Shown here piece after piece: positions 1 through 11,302 of a DNA stretch of 64,000 nt; the stretch's first letter is position 1, and every line of letters starts with the position of its first letter. Below the pieces are notes generated by a model. It saw only the letters and a program-made list of their open reading frames with translations, made no database searches and had not been told where the DNA came from. Made by a program: the position numbers and the translations under genes. Source of the DNA: Hexactinellida sp. DTS-2022 (lineage: Eukaryota > Porifera > Hexactinellida); assembly GCA_028753945.1 (NCBI GenBank), contig JAPNXP010000012.1, positions 1,302,001 through 1,366,000 of the forward strand. Reading direction: 5' to 3'.

Positions 1-1350
1 GTTTGGACCAATTCTTTTTGTACTACTAGTATTCAAACGAATATTTTCAAGCAACTTTCTTCCGTCCTTTTCATCTAACTTTCCGTATTTAGCTAGCAAA
101 TCTGACAGAGTAGGGAACTCGCTGATTATTGCGCTCGCTTCGTACTCAGTAATTCTCGGTATCTGTAACAGCTGTTTAGCAAACATATCAGACAAACTGA
201 TGGGAACAGTTTTAGTGAATTTCTTCTGGAAGTAAGGAAATAACATTAAATTAGTATCCATTGGTTCAGAAGGAGATTCGGAGGATTTGGAGTGCAGTGT
301 ACGTCCTTGGTAGAGCTGGATTAGTGTTGTGGTGAAGTTAACAAAGTAGCGCATTGTCTCAAACACATCACGAGTAAATTTAACGATAAAGTCATCGCGA
401 ATATTAGTGAGGAAAACCGCGTTCATTAGAGTGTCTCTATCGAGTGTTCCTTTGAAAGAGTGCATCTCAACCAGATAGATCGGCTTGAGTCCAGTCGCCG
501 TTAACCTGTCCTTCTGCTCATTGTACCTGTTATCCATAATGCTCTTGGACAGGTCATCCAGTCTCTTCCTCTCTACGATGTAAGGTAGCACCAGCTCGTT
601 AGCGCCGCACCTGGCTACCCAGATGAAGTCGCCGCAGGTCAAGTGACGAGACTCGTACTTAATACCGGACTCAAGCCAGTCCTGGAACAGGTCTACCTTG
701 GCTTTTCTCCTATCAGACTTCAACAGCACCTGATACTCCATCAAGTCACAGATTAAAACAATCTCATAAGAACCGGGAAGAAAAGTTAGAGGACACGAAT
801 TAGCAGAGAAAACTGTTGATTGGTCGTCTGATGAGTTATCATTGGAATGTATCAACGTACTTGTGTTTGCTATCTCACTCTTGAAGTTTGAGTTGAGTTG
901 TTTCTGCTCCAACTGAGGAGAGGGTAATGGAGAGAGATTTGGAGCTTGGGTGGGGGATTTTAGAGTATTTTCCGGTTCGCATTGACATATTCCATAAGAA
1001 GAAGACTGTACTAATTCTATCTGATTTTGAAACTGAAGAGCAATCTTCCTTCCATCGCTGGTGAGAGTGTACATAGCTGGGCGTCCTTTTATGCTGACCA
1101 GTCCCTTCTTAATGAGAAACTTAATATTGCTCCAGGCAGTGTATAGGTTCTTGTTTGCTTGGAGGAATGTGGCATCAGAATGGTACTGAGCCTTTCCTAT
1201 AACTTCTACCTTCCTCATCGCCTGGCGACCCTCTTGCTCTCCCTCCAGCAGGCCGATAAGAATAGCGTAGCCCCCGCTCCTGTTACGGGGCTTGTAGCCA
1301 ACCTCGGAACTCTCTCTCGGCTTTTGAGCCTTCCTCTTTGTTCCAATCAT
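1..1350 (-). CDS. MUS81: Crossover junction endonuclease MUS81, 3' end beyond window
   Basis: This is the catalytic subunit of the structure-specific nuclease MUS81-EME, which cuts branched DNA during recombination and replication-fork repair in the nucleus. A single open frame of 450 codons runs from the ATG at 1350 off the left edge. Residues about 20-110 match the family's winged-helix segment (Y-K-P-R-x-R-S-G-G-Y). A low-complexity linker follows. The XPF-type nuclease domain starts near residue 195, with D202 and E205, GDF at 240-242 and the signature ERKRLDD at 260-266. The C-terminal helix-hairpin-helix part begins with SLSDMFAKQLLQ. Only a short C-terminal tail should lie outside the window. 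The N-terminal helix-hairpin-helix domain of other MUS81 proteins is absent. An in-frame TAG lies 9 bases upstream of the ATG and could itself be part of a splice acceptor, so an upstream exon is possible. Confidence 0.93.
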   Translation of the reverse strand, partial: MIGTKRKAQKPRESSEVGYKPRNRSGGYAILIGLLEGEQEGRQAMRKVEVIGKAQYHSDATFLQANKNLYTAWSNIKFLIKKGLVSIKGRPAMYTLTSDGRKIALQFQNQIELVQSSSYGICQCEPENTLKSPTQAPNLSPLPSPQLEQKQLNSNFKSEIANTSTLIHSNDNSSDDQSTVFSANSCPLTFLPGSYEIVLICDLMEYQVLLKSDRRKAKVDLFQDWLESGIKYESRHLTCGDFIWVARCGANELVLPYIVERKRLDDLSKSIMDNRYNEQKDRLTATGLKPIYLVEMHSFKGTLDRDTLMNAVFLTNIRDDFIVKFTRDVFETMRYFVNFTTTLIQLYQGRTLHSKSSESPSEPMDTNLMLFPYFQKKFTKTVPISLSDMFAKQLLQIPRITEYEASAIISEFPTLSDLLAKYGKLDEKDGRKLLENIRLNTSSTKRIGPN

Positions 1351-1818
1351 TATATCCTATTTAACTTATACAATTTCTCATCTCTACTATTGAAGAAGAT
1401 CTGTGCTTACGTCCTGTAAATCTAGATACTGTCCATTATCAATTGTGTGAGTTATTATTAGTTAGCTCGAAGACATGATAAATTCATCTAGAGTTTTGAC
1501 TTTTATCCCCCGTACCCATTTTACGAATAGATAATTATTTGGCCAATCCGAAAGATATTTGGCATAAATATTGTGTACAGATTTGTATACCAGAGAGCGA
1601 CATCTAAGTCAGGTCAAATAGTTGGTACAATTGATAATGATCATTAATAATTGTTAAATTTAATTTAATTCTTTATAATTAGTTGTGCGCATAGTAAACA
1701 ATACTACATGAATTCTTCCATTTTACGAATAATAAACACAGTACGTATATCAATTGTTATATGTATTATTAAAATTATTTCACTGTTGCTGTGATTGTAA
1801 TCCCTAGCAATAACATAA
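1351..1818. other. Gene-free AT-rich stretch
   Basis: This is the presumed MUS81 upstream region. I see no coding exon or repeat copy in it. Confidence 0.5.
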
Positions 1819-1826
1819 GTCCCAAG

Positions 1827-2005
1827 CAGTATAATATACAGCCATTTGTGAATACGCTCCTAATCCTGATGCAATTTTCATATGCCTAAATCACAAATTA
1901 ATGTTGAGGTATAGGAGAAGATTCCAAATTTTCGTCCTCCTAATTAAATTTTTCCAAAAAATCATACTCTAAAAGGAGCGTCTTGCGCTCCTGGATAATA
2001 CCTTG
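1827..2005 (+). mobile_element. hAT-like MITE, family 'CAGCCATTTG', copy A
   Basis: This 179-bp element starts CAGTATAATATACAGCC and ends with a related inverted terminus (…GGATAATACCTTG). It is flanked by 1819-1826 gtcccaag and 2006-2013 gtccaaag, a 7/8 match to an 8-bp target duplication. Related copies lie at 18460-18620, 28185-28374 and 43043-43620. It has no coding capacity. Confidence 0.75.
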
Positions 2006-2302
2006 GTCCAAAGTGACCCTCATTTGAAAGTAAATCCCCAACCCGCCAGGGTCACAGAAAAAGTAGAAATGATATTCCAAGTAGGAATATCAAATATGAT
2101 TGTAACAAACTGATAATTTAATTTCAAGGATTATAAGAAGGCAAACACAAACGCGACGTACAGGCATTTTGTTTTATTTGTTTCCACCATAATCATACTA
2201 GATGGTATAAAAAGAATTGGAAATTCATTTTCAATTAGATATACAAAATGCCAATTTACATCAAGTAAGAGGATAAACGGATAAACTAAAGTCATTCAAT
2301 TT

Positions 2303-3685
2303 GGACATACCTAATTTCCGGAACGGGACGGTACCATTCCGGAAAATCAAAGTACCTAAATTACGGAATTCCGCGGAACGGTTCCGGAAAATATGAATAC
2401 CTAATTTCCGGAACGAAATTATTCCGGAAATTCAAATGCCTATTTTCCGGAATATTCGATTCCGGAAATTATAAATGCCTAATTTCCGGAACAAATTTAT
2501 TCCGGGAATTTAAATACCTAATTTCCGGAATATACGATTCCGTTAATTTTGATCCCTAATTTCCAGAACAAAGATACCTCCTTTCACTTAACCCACGATC
2601 GAAAGATATGTGCAACCCCGTGGATGCCCTACCGAGACCCCGAGTAAACCAAAATAGTGATTCCAATTTCCAATCTTCCTTTCCCGTCTAAAATTCCTAT
2701 TTTTTATTCTTTTACCCCCGGCCCTAAATCATTAGTGTTTTAGGGCCCGCTTAGTCCGAAATCGCTAAATGTAGGGACCAGTCCAGTGATAGAGACTAGA
2801 CCTCTGCGCGGGTTAATTAATTCATTCATTAATGCGGGTCGCGGGACCCGCAACCCGCGGATTCATGCGGAACAAAGGATCTGAATATTTTGCGGTGCGG
2901 GGGCGGCACCCGTATACGACCCGCGCAGAGGACTCCTTAAAATATTACAATACTATTAGTCATACTAACTAAGTGTCGCACTCAGGAAGGAGGGCAGTGA
3001 TACAATGTGCATTTTACAACGAGAGTTATCATTAATTAAAAACGTATGTAAGTCCCTAAACACTAAGTATGTATAAGTGACACGTGAACACTAAGTGCAC
3101 GTGTCGGACGTGTAGACTGTAGACAAAGTGGTGTAGAGCACCACCATCACCAAATGTTCTCACGCACGTACACATTAGATACTGATGAAATCTGAGTTAC
3201 TACCTAATTGAAAGTCCAACTAATACCACTCCTGTAATTTATCTATAGTTAGGGTTCCAGTATTTAAATTGTTAATTTAGGTACTTGAGCTGGGATAGAT
3301 CAACTAAAGATTGATGAATTAAACCTATACGATATATTCAATCTATGCAAAACGTGGGGTCCCTAAATCGCTAGCGATTTAGGGCACCCCTAGAACACAA
3401 TAGGTTAGCTATTCGGCCCCTGGGTCCCTAAACGCCCTTACACCGGTTTGTTTCATTTTATCTTGATAATTTAGCACATTTAGTACAAAATAGTATATCA
3501 GAATGCAAAACCAAATGTTGTTAAAGTCTATAATAACCAAATTAACCAATAACTTGGGGGTCTATCCCGTTCCGTAATTTAGGTACTTAAATTTCTCGGA
3601 ATGGTACCGTTCCGTAATTTAGGTACTTTGATTTTCCGGAATGGTACCGTTCCATACCGTCCCGTTCCGGAAATTAGGTATGTCC
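2303..3685. mobile_element. Foldback-type element with tandem sub-repeats in its arms, 8-bp TSD
   Basis: The left terminus is GGACATACCTAATTTCCGGA and the right terminus is its inverted copy. Exact 8-bp duplications TTCAATTT flank it (2295-2302 and 3686-3693). The left arm (2303-2575) holds about six degenerate units of roughly 50 bp built around AATTTCCGGAA…TTCCGGAAAT. The right arm (about 3555-3685) has at least two. The centre contains 'ggtccctaaa…ttagggaccc' hairpins and an end (3420-3445) related to the MITE at 16142-16316. No ORF of note is present. Confidence 0.85.
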
Positions 3686-3848
3686 TTCAATTTGGCTTAA
3701 AATGCTTTACCTAGTTACGCCAGTGGAGTTGGTTCCAGTAAGTGTAATGACCAGAAAAGCTAGTTTTGTACAATATTATATGCAATTCTGTACAAAGCTA
3801 AGATGAAATATAAGTGGAGATTGGGGCCCCAAAATCGTGTGTTCGACT

Positions 3849-4413
3849 CAGGGTTGGGTTCAAGTACAATTTACTTAAGTACTTCTGTAATTAAGTACAT
3901 TTTTTGAGTACTTGTACTTGTACTTAAGTACTTTCACCATTTTTCCGTTGTACTTGTACTTGTACTTAATTACTTTCCTCATTTTTCTAAAGTACTTGCA
4001 CTTGTACTTGAGTACTTGTTACTTGTGACTTTTTTATCATTCAATATATTTCCAACACACATCATTGATGTTCCTCAAATCCCATCTCAAATAAAGTAGT
4101 GTTACTTAATACTTAGTATATTAGGAATTGTGTTCGTGTCAAGGACTACTGCTACATTCATTTAAATAGATTTGGATGATACTATATAAACTATGTATTT
4201 AGCAATTCTACTATTAGTACGAGAGATTTATCATAAGAGCTTGGGAAGTACTTGTACTTGTACTCAAGTATATTCGGAATTTTTTCACTGTAGTTGTACT
4301 TGTACTTAAGTACTTTAAGTTTACCTGTACTTGTACTTGTATTGTACTTGAATATCTGAAAAGTAGTAGTACTTGTACTTAAGTACTTTGAAATGTACTT
4401 GAACCCAACCCTG
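3849..4413. mobile_element. hAT-like element made mostly of GTACTTGTACTT repeats
   Basis: The termini are CAGGGTTGGGTTCAAGTAC and its perfect inverted copy. The body is dominated by degenerate GTACTTGTACTTAAGTACTT motifs on both halves, so it can fold back. The flanks share TTCGACT (3842-3848 and 4418-4424), but four extra bases follow the right terminus, so the target duplication is not clean. Confidence 0.75.
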
Positions 4414-4424
4414 GAACTTCGACT

Positions 4425-5040
4425 TCATATGGACACATACGTAGAGTCTATAGAATGTACTACATGCGTAATTGCTATTAACACAGAATTGTAAATATAA
4501 TGTTTTGTAGATTGTCCGATAGGCCTGGGGCAACCTCGTTCAGGCCACTGTTTGTTGGAATCTTGTTTCAGCTCCACCGCCCGCGTCAGATTTCACTCCC
4601 GCACGAATATTGTCATTATTATCATTATTTCCATTATTACACCTACATTTCAAGTAAGGCCACTGTTCGTTGCCAATTTTATGGTTAGTACACACTCTCA
4701 AATAGCCATAATTAGCTAGTAACAAAATCAGAACCATAACAAGCATTATTACCCAACGATTTAAAATTTTATCAATAAGCACTCACAAATTAGAATATTT
4801 GCTCAGATAATTATTAACTATGTCGTCATAAAAATAATGAGATGCATCCCGCCGCATCCTCTGATAGACTTCGTGTGAAACTGAAACAATATTGTCATTA
4901 ACAGAGGCCTAAAATAACAAAATATTACATAAAGTTATATTTTTTGTATACTTAATTAATCTCTTGAAGAATCTACTAACAATCTAAACAATAATTCTAC
5001 ACAATCGAACTTGAGTCACTACACTCCTATCTACTAGTGG
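4425..5040. other. Gene-free stretch
   Basis: This lies downstream of CCT5 and probably includes its 3' UTR. Short open frames on both strands look random. Nothing else was recognised. Confidence 0.5.
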
Positions 5041-7776
5041 TTACATGGCCATTCCTGGAATTCTAATGTCATCAATCTTGAGAATCATTCTCACTAGTTG
5101 TGTGGCTAAACTCAACTGTTGCTTCTTTCCGATTAGCGTCTCTATAATGTTCAGTTCCTTCATGTCATTAGTCCCGTATCCCAAGCAGTCTATACCGAGT
5201 GACGTCATTCCCTTCTCCAGCTGCAGGGACTTCACTTTAGCAACAGACTCGATGGGGTTGTACCCCGAGTTCTCTGCTAGCGCCATCGGGATAGAGTCTA
5301 TCGCGTCTGCGAAGGCCCTCACCGCGTACTGCTCGAGGCTGGACACGCTGTCGGCCGCCTCCGCCACGGCGATGGAGCAGGATATCTCGCAGGCGCCGCC
5401 CCCATACACGATCCTGTTGTCCTTGACGAGGTTCCTCACCACGCAGAGGGCGTCGTGCATGCTCCTCTTCGCCTCTTCGATAATCATCTTGTTGCCGCCT
5501 CTCAGGAAAATGGTGACAGCCTTCGTGTTGTGGCACTCCTCTATCACCAGCATCCGGTCCTTGGTGGTGCCGAAGTAGAGCTCTCGCACGAGCCCCGCCC
5601 GGCCCAGCTTCTCGGGCGTCAGCTCGCAGAAGCGAGGCACGATCCGCCCGCCGGTGGCAATGGCTATCAGCTCTATCTCCGGACCCCCCACCCAGCGCAC
5701 CGCCGGCAGTCCGTTCTGCAGCAGCAGGTGGTTAGCCTCGTCGTCGAAGCCCCACTGACAGATGATCACAGTGGCGCCAGCGTCTTTCACTTCTCGCACC
5801 TGTTGATACAGATTATGGGTAAACTCAACTAATTCAATAGTATAATGAATATGCAAAATTATTCTAACATAACTTCAACAAATTAGAGATCATAGTCGAG
5901 TTTACCCAGGAACAAATACGTATGTACCACCATAGCCAACTAGAGTAGGCAATGATGGTTCTATACTCGAAACTTGTATTACTTTACCGGTTAAGATAGC
6001 ATTAACTAATTAACTGCAGAATACCTACCATCTCTTCAAACTTCTTTTTCTCATACTCTCTCAACTTCTGGAAGTCCTCCGCACTAGCCACATCCAACTT
6101 GTGCTTGGTCTTAGGCTTAGGCGGCTCGAACGGACAAGTGAGGATAGCCAGCTTTGCGTCCTTAACCAGCTTGGGCATCTGGGGATGGCTGAAGTCCTTG
6201 TCTATGAGAACTCCTTTGTACAGCTGGGACTCCTCGAGCTTACCGCCCTCCTTACTCGTCACCTAAGTGCAATATTAATCGGCGTGCGCAGGGGTGGAAC
6301 AGCTCGGCTATTAATAGCGATGTTAACTGCGAACAGTAATTTTAGTGTTAGGGGCCTCCCTTTTATTATAAAGAGAGACCCAAACAGCAACTTATGATCA
6401 TTCATATTCCTGCATATAAAGAAACTGGAATTTTGAAACTTTATTTTCACAAGTGTTGAAATAAATATGTCTTGGATGTGAAAGAAGTATGGGAGAGAGA
6501 TTACATATACTTCGAGCTACTAACTTACTGTTAACAGCAGATATGTGCTGTTAACCGCAAATTAGAGAATTAACGGCTGTTGACAAACACTACTGTTATG
6601 TTACTAGCTAATAACTAATAACAACACGGTAAAGTTGAAACTTGGAAAGATAGAAAACATAATTGTTTGGGAGGGAAAGGTTAGCTGTTAACAACAAATA
6701 AGAAGCTGTTTACAGCTAACAGCAATTATATATTCCCTAGCATAGTCATGACAACTAGATATTAATGAGTACCTTTATCAGCTCAAAGTCTACGTCCTTC
6801 CTATCGAAATCCGCCACGGACAGCACTGCCTCCACCGCTATCTCCGCCATCTGTCTGTGGCACTTGCTCACTATCTTGGAGCCAAGCGTCGTCATGGCAA
6901 CCTTGATGAGCTTCTCCTTCTCGTTCTTGTCTACCTGGAATGTGTCCGCTATTTTGTCCAGGTGCCGCAGAGAGATCTGCATAGCCATTTCGTACCCGTC
7001 AGCTATCCTGATCGGATGGATTCCTACAGTCAATAGTACAATAAATTGTCAGTAATAATACTTGTGTATTACGCTTATGGCATATCTTATATTGCCATTT
7101 TAGAACTCGCTCATAAAAATTACCCCGCTCCTTATATACAGTAAAACCTTTAGAAAGTGAACATTCTGAGATCAGCCAAAATGTTCACTTTTGAGAGGTA
7201 TTCACTTTTCATGATTTATCATAACGTGTGTCTAAAGCAATGGGAAAAATTTGTGACCGAGAAAAAGTGTTCATATTTTTTAGTTGTTCATTTCTTGAGG
7301 TGTTCACTTTTGTAGGTTTTACTGTATATTCCCATGTCCTACGCAAGAGGAGTTTGCTCCCTTATAATCCCCTACTTATGCCCCACAGACAGACAGACAT
7401 CCCAGCTACCTTTGTCCAGCAGTCCCTCCGCGTGCTCCAGCAGAGCCCCTGCCAGCACCACCACGCCCGTGGTCCCGTCCCCTATCTCCTCGTCCTGCGA
7501 CTTGGAGAGCTCCACCATCAGCTTAGCGATCTGGTGCGTCACGTCCATCATGCTCAGAATAGTGGCGCCGTCGTTAGTGATGGTGATGTCCCCGTCCGGG
7601 TTGACCATCATCTTGTCCATGCCTCTGGGCCCGAGGGAGGTGCGCAGCGTCTGCGAGACGGCCTTAGCGGCGGTTATGTGCGAGCGGACAGCCTCTTTCC
7701 CAGAGAGACGGGACTTGCTTTCTTGGTCCTTCATTATTATGAAGGGAGACCCGAACTCATCGAATGCTAATGACAT
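5041..7776 (-). CDS. CCT5: T-complex protein 1 subunit epsilon (CCT5), four exons
   Basis: This is one of the eight subunits of the cytosolic TRiC/CCT chaperonin, which folds actin, tubulin and WD-repeat proteins with ATP. The exons are 7410-7776, 6773-7023, 6029-6262 and 5041-5799. Each boundary has GT…AG, and the phases (1, 0, 0) join to one 536-residue frame; human CCT5 is about 541. Exon 1 carries [12 protein letters not shown] (46-57), NDGATIL (68-74) and the nucleotide-binding GDGTT (99-103). Exon 2 carries [10 protein letters not shown] and CHRQMAEIA. Exon 3 carries [10 protein letters not shown]. Exon 4 carries [16 protein letters not shown], the GGGA motif near 415 and the C-terminal [10 protein letters not shown]. 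These features fit epsilon rather than the other subunits. Intron 1 holds a MITE (7139-7324). Confidence 0.96.
7139..7324. mobile_element. Tc1/mariner-pogo-like MITE in CCT5 intron 1
   Basis: The terminal inverted repeats are CAGTAAAACCTTTAGAAAGTG and its near-complement, ending in TTTTACTG. TA flanks both sides (7137-7138 and 7325-7326). It has no coding capacity. Confidence 0.8.
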
Positions 7777-8127
7777 CTTACACTGGTGGGTTGCAATAAA
7801 ATTAATTATAAAGGTTACGTACATTGGCCTACTTACACGGCCGTGTATGTCACCGAGAAGGCGAAAAAAATAGAAGGCCAGTTTATAAATGTAATTCGAA
7901 GATAAAATATGCTTCCTATTGGCATAATTTGCATTGTATATGGGGTAATCAACCATTTCGAGTCCAATGGAACCACTTTTGAGAATCTGAAATTTGTGGT
8001 TAAGCTGTTTACTTTTGAGAATCTGAAATTTGTGGTTAAGCTGCCATTTAACGATGACATCACAAATATACAAAATATAAAATTCGAGTCCAAAGAACTA
8101 TGAGAAAATGAAGATAATTTGCTAATA

Positions 8128-8363
8128 CAGGTAAACCTCCCAAAGCGGCACCTCCGAGTAGCGGCAACCTCCGAGAAGCGGCACAAATTCATTCTCCCGA
8201 TGGGTGCCGCTTTGGGAGTTTTACCTTACGAGCAACCTCCGAGAAGCGGCACAAATTCATTCTCCCGATGGGTGCCGCTTTGGGAGTTTTACCTTACGAG
8301 CAACCTCCGAGAAGCGGCACAAAATCATTCTCCCGATGGGTGCCGCTTTGGGAGGTTTACCTG
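8128..8363. mobile_element. Tc1/mariner-like MITE with a 68-bp unit repeated three times
   Basis: The termini are CAGGTAAACCTCCCAAAGCG and its inverted copy, flanked by TA (8126-8127 and 8364-8365). Inside, a 68-bp unit starting CAACCTCCGAGAAGCGGC begins at 8165, 8233 and 8301. Shorter family members lie at 47358-47440 and 18183-18334. Confidence 0.85.
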
Positions 8364-8381
8364 TACTTGTATATGTTGTAC

Positions 8382-8838
8382 GCGAAATTGAGTACCAGGC
8401 GAAATGGAGTCATATTACTTATAGAAAAATTTTAACTAAATATTATGGGTTGTTATAAATTGATTATATCCAAGATCTAATCCCGCTATTTGTTCACTTC
8501 CAAATGTTAAAATACTAGGTAATCAAGTATGCTGAATACGAATTTTACACTCACAAATTTCTATTATGTCTATTTATTGTTGTTATTTACAATATAGTAA
8601 AGACTTACAACTGGAATTTGAAAACGATTGACCCATTTACAAATTTATATTACCTACAAATATTTATTCTTGTTATTGTTCTTGTTGTTGTTATTGACAA
8701 TATAGGTAACAAGTTTGTAGAATATTATAATTGAACTAGAGACTAGCTTAATTAAGACGGTTATTTTAAGTAATTGCACATGCTAAATACGAATTTAGAA
8801 TTAACTACTTGCAAATAAGGGCTGTTTGTTGTTAAACT
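8382..8838. repeat. Left inner arm of an inverted repeat (partner 12812-13164)
   Basis: Bases 8382-8597 and 12950-13164 are inverted copies, as are 8736-8838 and 12812-12917. The left arm has about 100 bp more between these blocks, rich in TTGTTGTT. The motif 'aagtatgctgaatacgaatttt…ttgttgttatttaca' is the same unit that is tandemly repeated at 48379-49085. Confidence 0.75.
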
Positions 8839-11295
8839 TGGGGAATTAATTACTAAGAATAAGATTGAGATTTTAAAATATAACTAGGTAAGCAAACTAG
8901 TATCATATAGTTACGTATATAGATTAATATTGAAGACTTGACAAAATGAAAACGAATCCTTTTGTAAGTTAATTATATTGCGTTGTAAAGTGTAAATTAT
9001 ACATGATAATTAATTAAGTGGAATAGTTAAGTATTCCCTAGCAAAAGCGAACGAGATTATACTGTAGGCTCGTATTGCCTCCTAATAAATATTTATCCTA
9101 ATCTACTCGCGAATTCAAACCATTTAACTCAAGCCACCAGTTTAATCTCCAATACATATAATTTTCAATACATTCACCATAAACAGAACATAATTAATCG
9201 CGACACATTCTCAAATTAATGTTGAGTTTATTGATAAGCTGGTTGTGTTGTTAGTTGGTTTAATAGCTGGTTTTACTGTTAAATCAGCTTGTCAATATCA
9301 CTCAGTTGAGAATGTATAGTGAGTAAATGAGTAATTACCTTCTAATTATGTAGTAAATGTGTTTAAATGTGCATCTATAAATTAACAATACAAAGGCGTA
9401 GGCTCTGGTATGGTTGGTAGGGCCATGGACATACAAAAGTTTGCCAATTGAATCACCAATGTGCAATGGCCTCCCAATGTCACCGTAATGGACTAACCTA
9501 TGGGCCCTACTAATCCCATTCCGAGACTACGTCAAACTCCGTATGTGGGAATTCTCCGAATCTAAGATGTTGACATTTTTCAGACTACTTTCTCAATATT
9601 GGAAAATAGTCTAAAAATAACAATTGTTATAATATGCAACCAGAGATGGGGCCAAATCCCTATGGAAATTATAGTTTTAAAGATTTTAAGATTAATCCCA
9701 GTCCATTCAGAATGGGATTGGGAATTAATCAGAAAATCTCAAACTCAAGGTCAGTGTGTGGGAATTAAGGAACTTCTAAATGATATTATTTCGAAACTGC
9801 TCTGAATTGGTGAATGACAAATACGAATGTTAATCCAAGTTATTTTATTTAATTCTGCAATCTACACCAATTTGCATGTCTACAGGGTCTGAAAGTCATT
9901 TCGTTTCTCGTACCTTCAAACAAACAATAAATGTGTATTGTAATTATATGTAATATAAATTATATAATTGATAATAAAAATTATTTAGAAGCTTCATTAC
10001 ATTTTACTTTCACTAAGTAATATAATATTTGGACAGGTGCGAAGTCAGCCCTAACTATAGTGGGTGTCAAGTGCGTAGGAGTAAGTGTAGCCAGCGACCC
10101 TAATGGGGGCTCAGCAGAAAACCTCTTACACACTAAGAGGCCTTGTTAAATGTTAATTCAGGAGCACTTTCTATAAAAAGGTGCTATGTAACAACTGAAA
10201 AAGAAATAGCACAGTAACACATATTGACTGTGAAAGCTAACTAATATGATTACATTCTTGACTGAGCTTAGCTAAAAAGAGCACAAGCCTAGTAGTATAT
10301 TGATTATCTTTCTTTTTGGATACAAACAACTTGTGACCTTCATATGTTCTATATTTTGAACAGCGATTTTATTTATATTGAGCCAAAGTAAAATTCATGT
10401 TAATTTAAATATCAATTACTAAATAGCATTAATATATTTATTATACGTATTCTATTATTAGCCAATATATCATGTTTAAATAAAACACAAGATCTGAAAA
10501 GTACATATATCAACAAAAATTGTGTTGAGTGAAAACATAAATAAATTACAACTGTTATTGAATACTCACATTGCGATACTTAATAAACAGTCGGAGAAAT
10601 GCCAGCATAAAACATAGAGACAAAGTAGTCGGAAAATTCTAAACATTTGATATTTGGAATTTTTGACAAATGCCGACATACGGAGCCGGACAAATGCAGG
10701 CCTCTAGTTAGTTTTTATCTCAAATAAAGATGCGTTTTTATCTCCGAATTACTTTAATGTAATCCGGACAAACACATACCTACTCACACACACACACTCA
10801 CAAAGAACTATTGTGCTTTTAATATATATATTATTGTGGTCTGCTTAAGCACTGCCGGATTTGGTAGCCCGCGAGACCATAGGCGGGCTAACAATAGTGC
10901 AATTTTTAGGATAAGGTTATCCACCAGTTGTAATTCTGGTAGTTCAATAATTGTTTTGCTATCTCGTAACGCTTCTTATTCAAGAGGTTTTGATCCGGTT
11001 TCCCGGCTGTCTATTAACGGCCACCCCAAATAATATTATGAGGGGCGAAACGATACCTACAGACTAGACTCAATTCACAGGTCTAGACTAAATTCGGTTA
11101 GCCGGGTGACCGCTTAACAGCTGCTAATATTGGTTAACTGTTACAGATTTTAATTGAGCAGTTAACCGCTCTGTTAATCTAGTTAAATAATATCAATGTA
11201 ATTGCGTATATAAAACACTAATTTAAATTATATTAATTTTGTTAGAATATGGTAATCTTAAATATATGCAATTCCATATGTATGTAGTAAATTCC
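8839..11295. other. Gene-free AT-rich stretch
   Basis: I see no supported gene. A (CA)n run lies near 10785-10802. A palindromic stretch with 'gccgacatacgg' lies near 10610-10690. Confidence 0.5.
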
Positions 11296-11302
11296 TATAA
11301 AC

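Noticed and set aside
5045-5832. Plus-strand open frames over the last CCT5 exon
   Set aside because: They are shadows of a conserved coding exon with correct splice phase on the minus strand.
7228-7873. Plus-strand open frames of about 180 codons
   Set aside because: They run antisense through CCT5 exon 1 and the intron MITE, with no recognisable protein.
8165-8363. CRISPR-like repeat-spacer pattern
   Set aside because: The units are contiguous 68-bp tandem copies with no unique spacers, inside TA-flanked inverted termini, in a eukaryotic genome.
8119-8458. Repetitive small proteins
   Set aside because: They arise from the 68-bp tandem unit of the MITE read in different frames.
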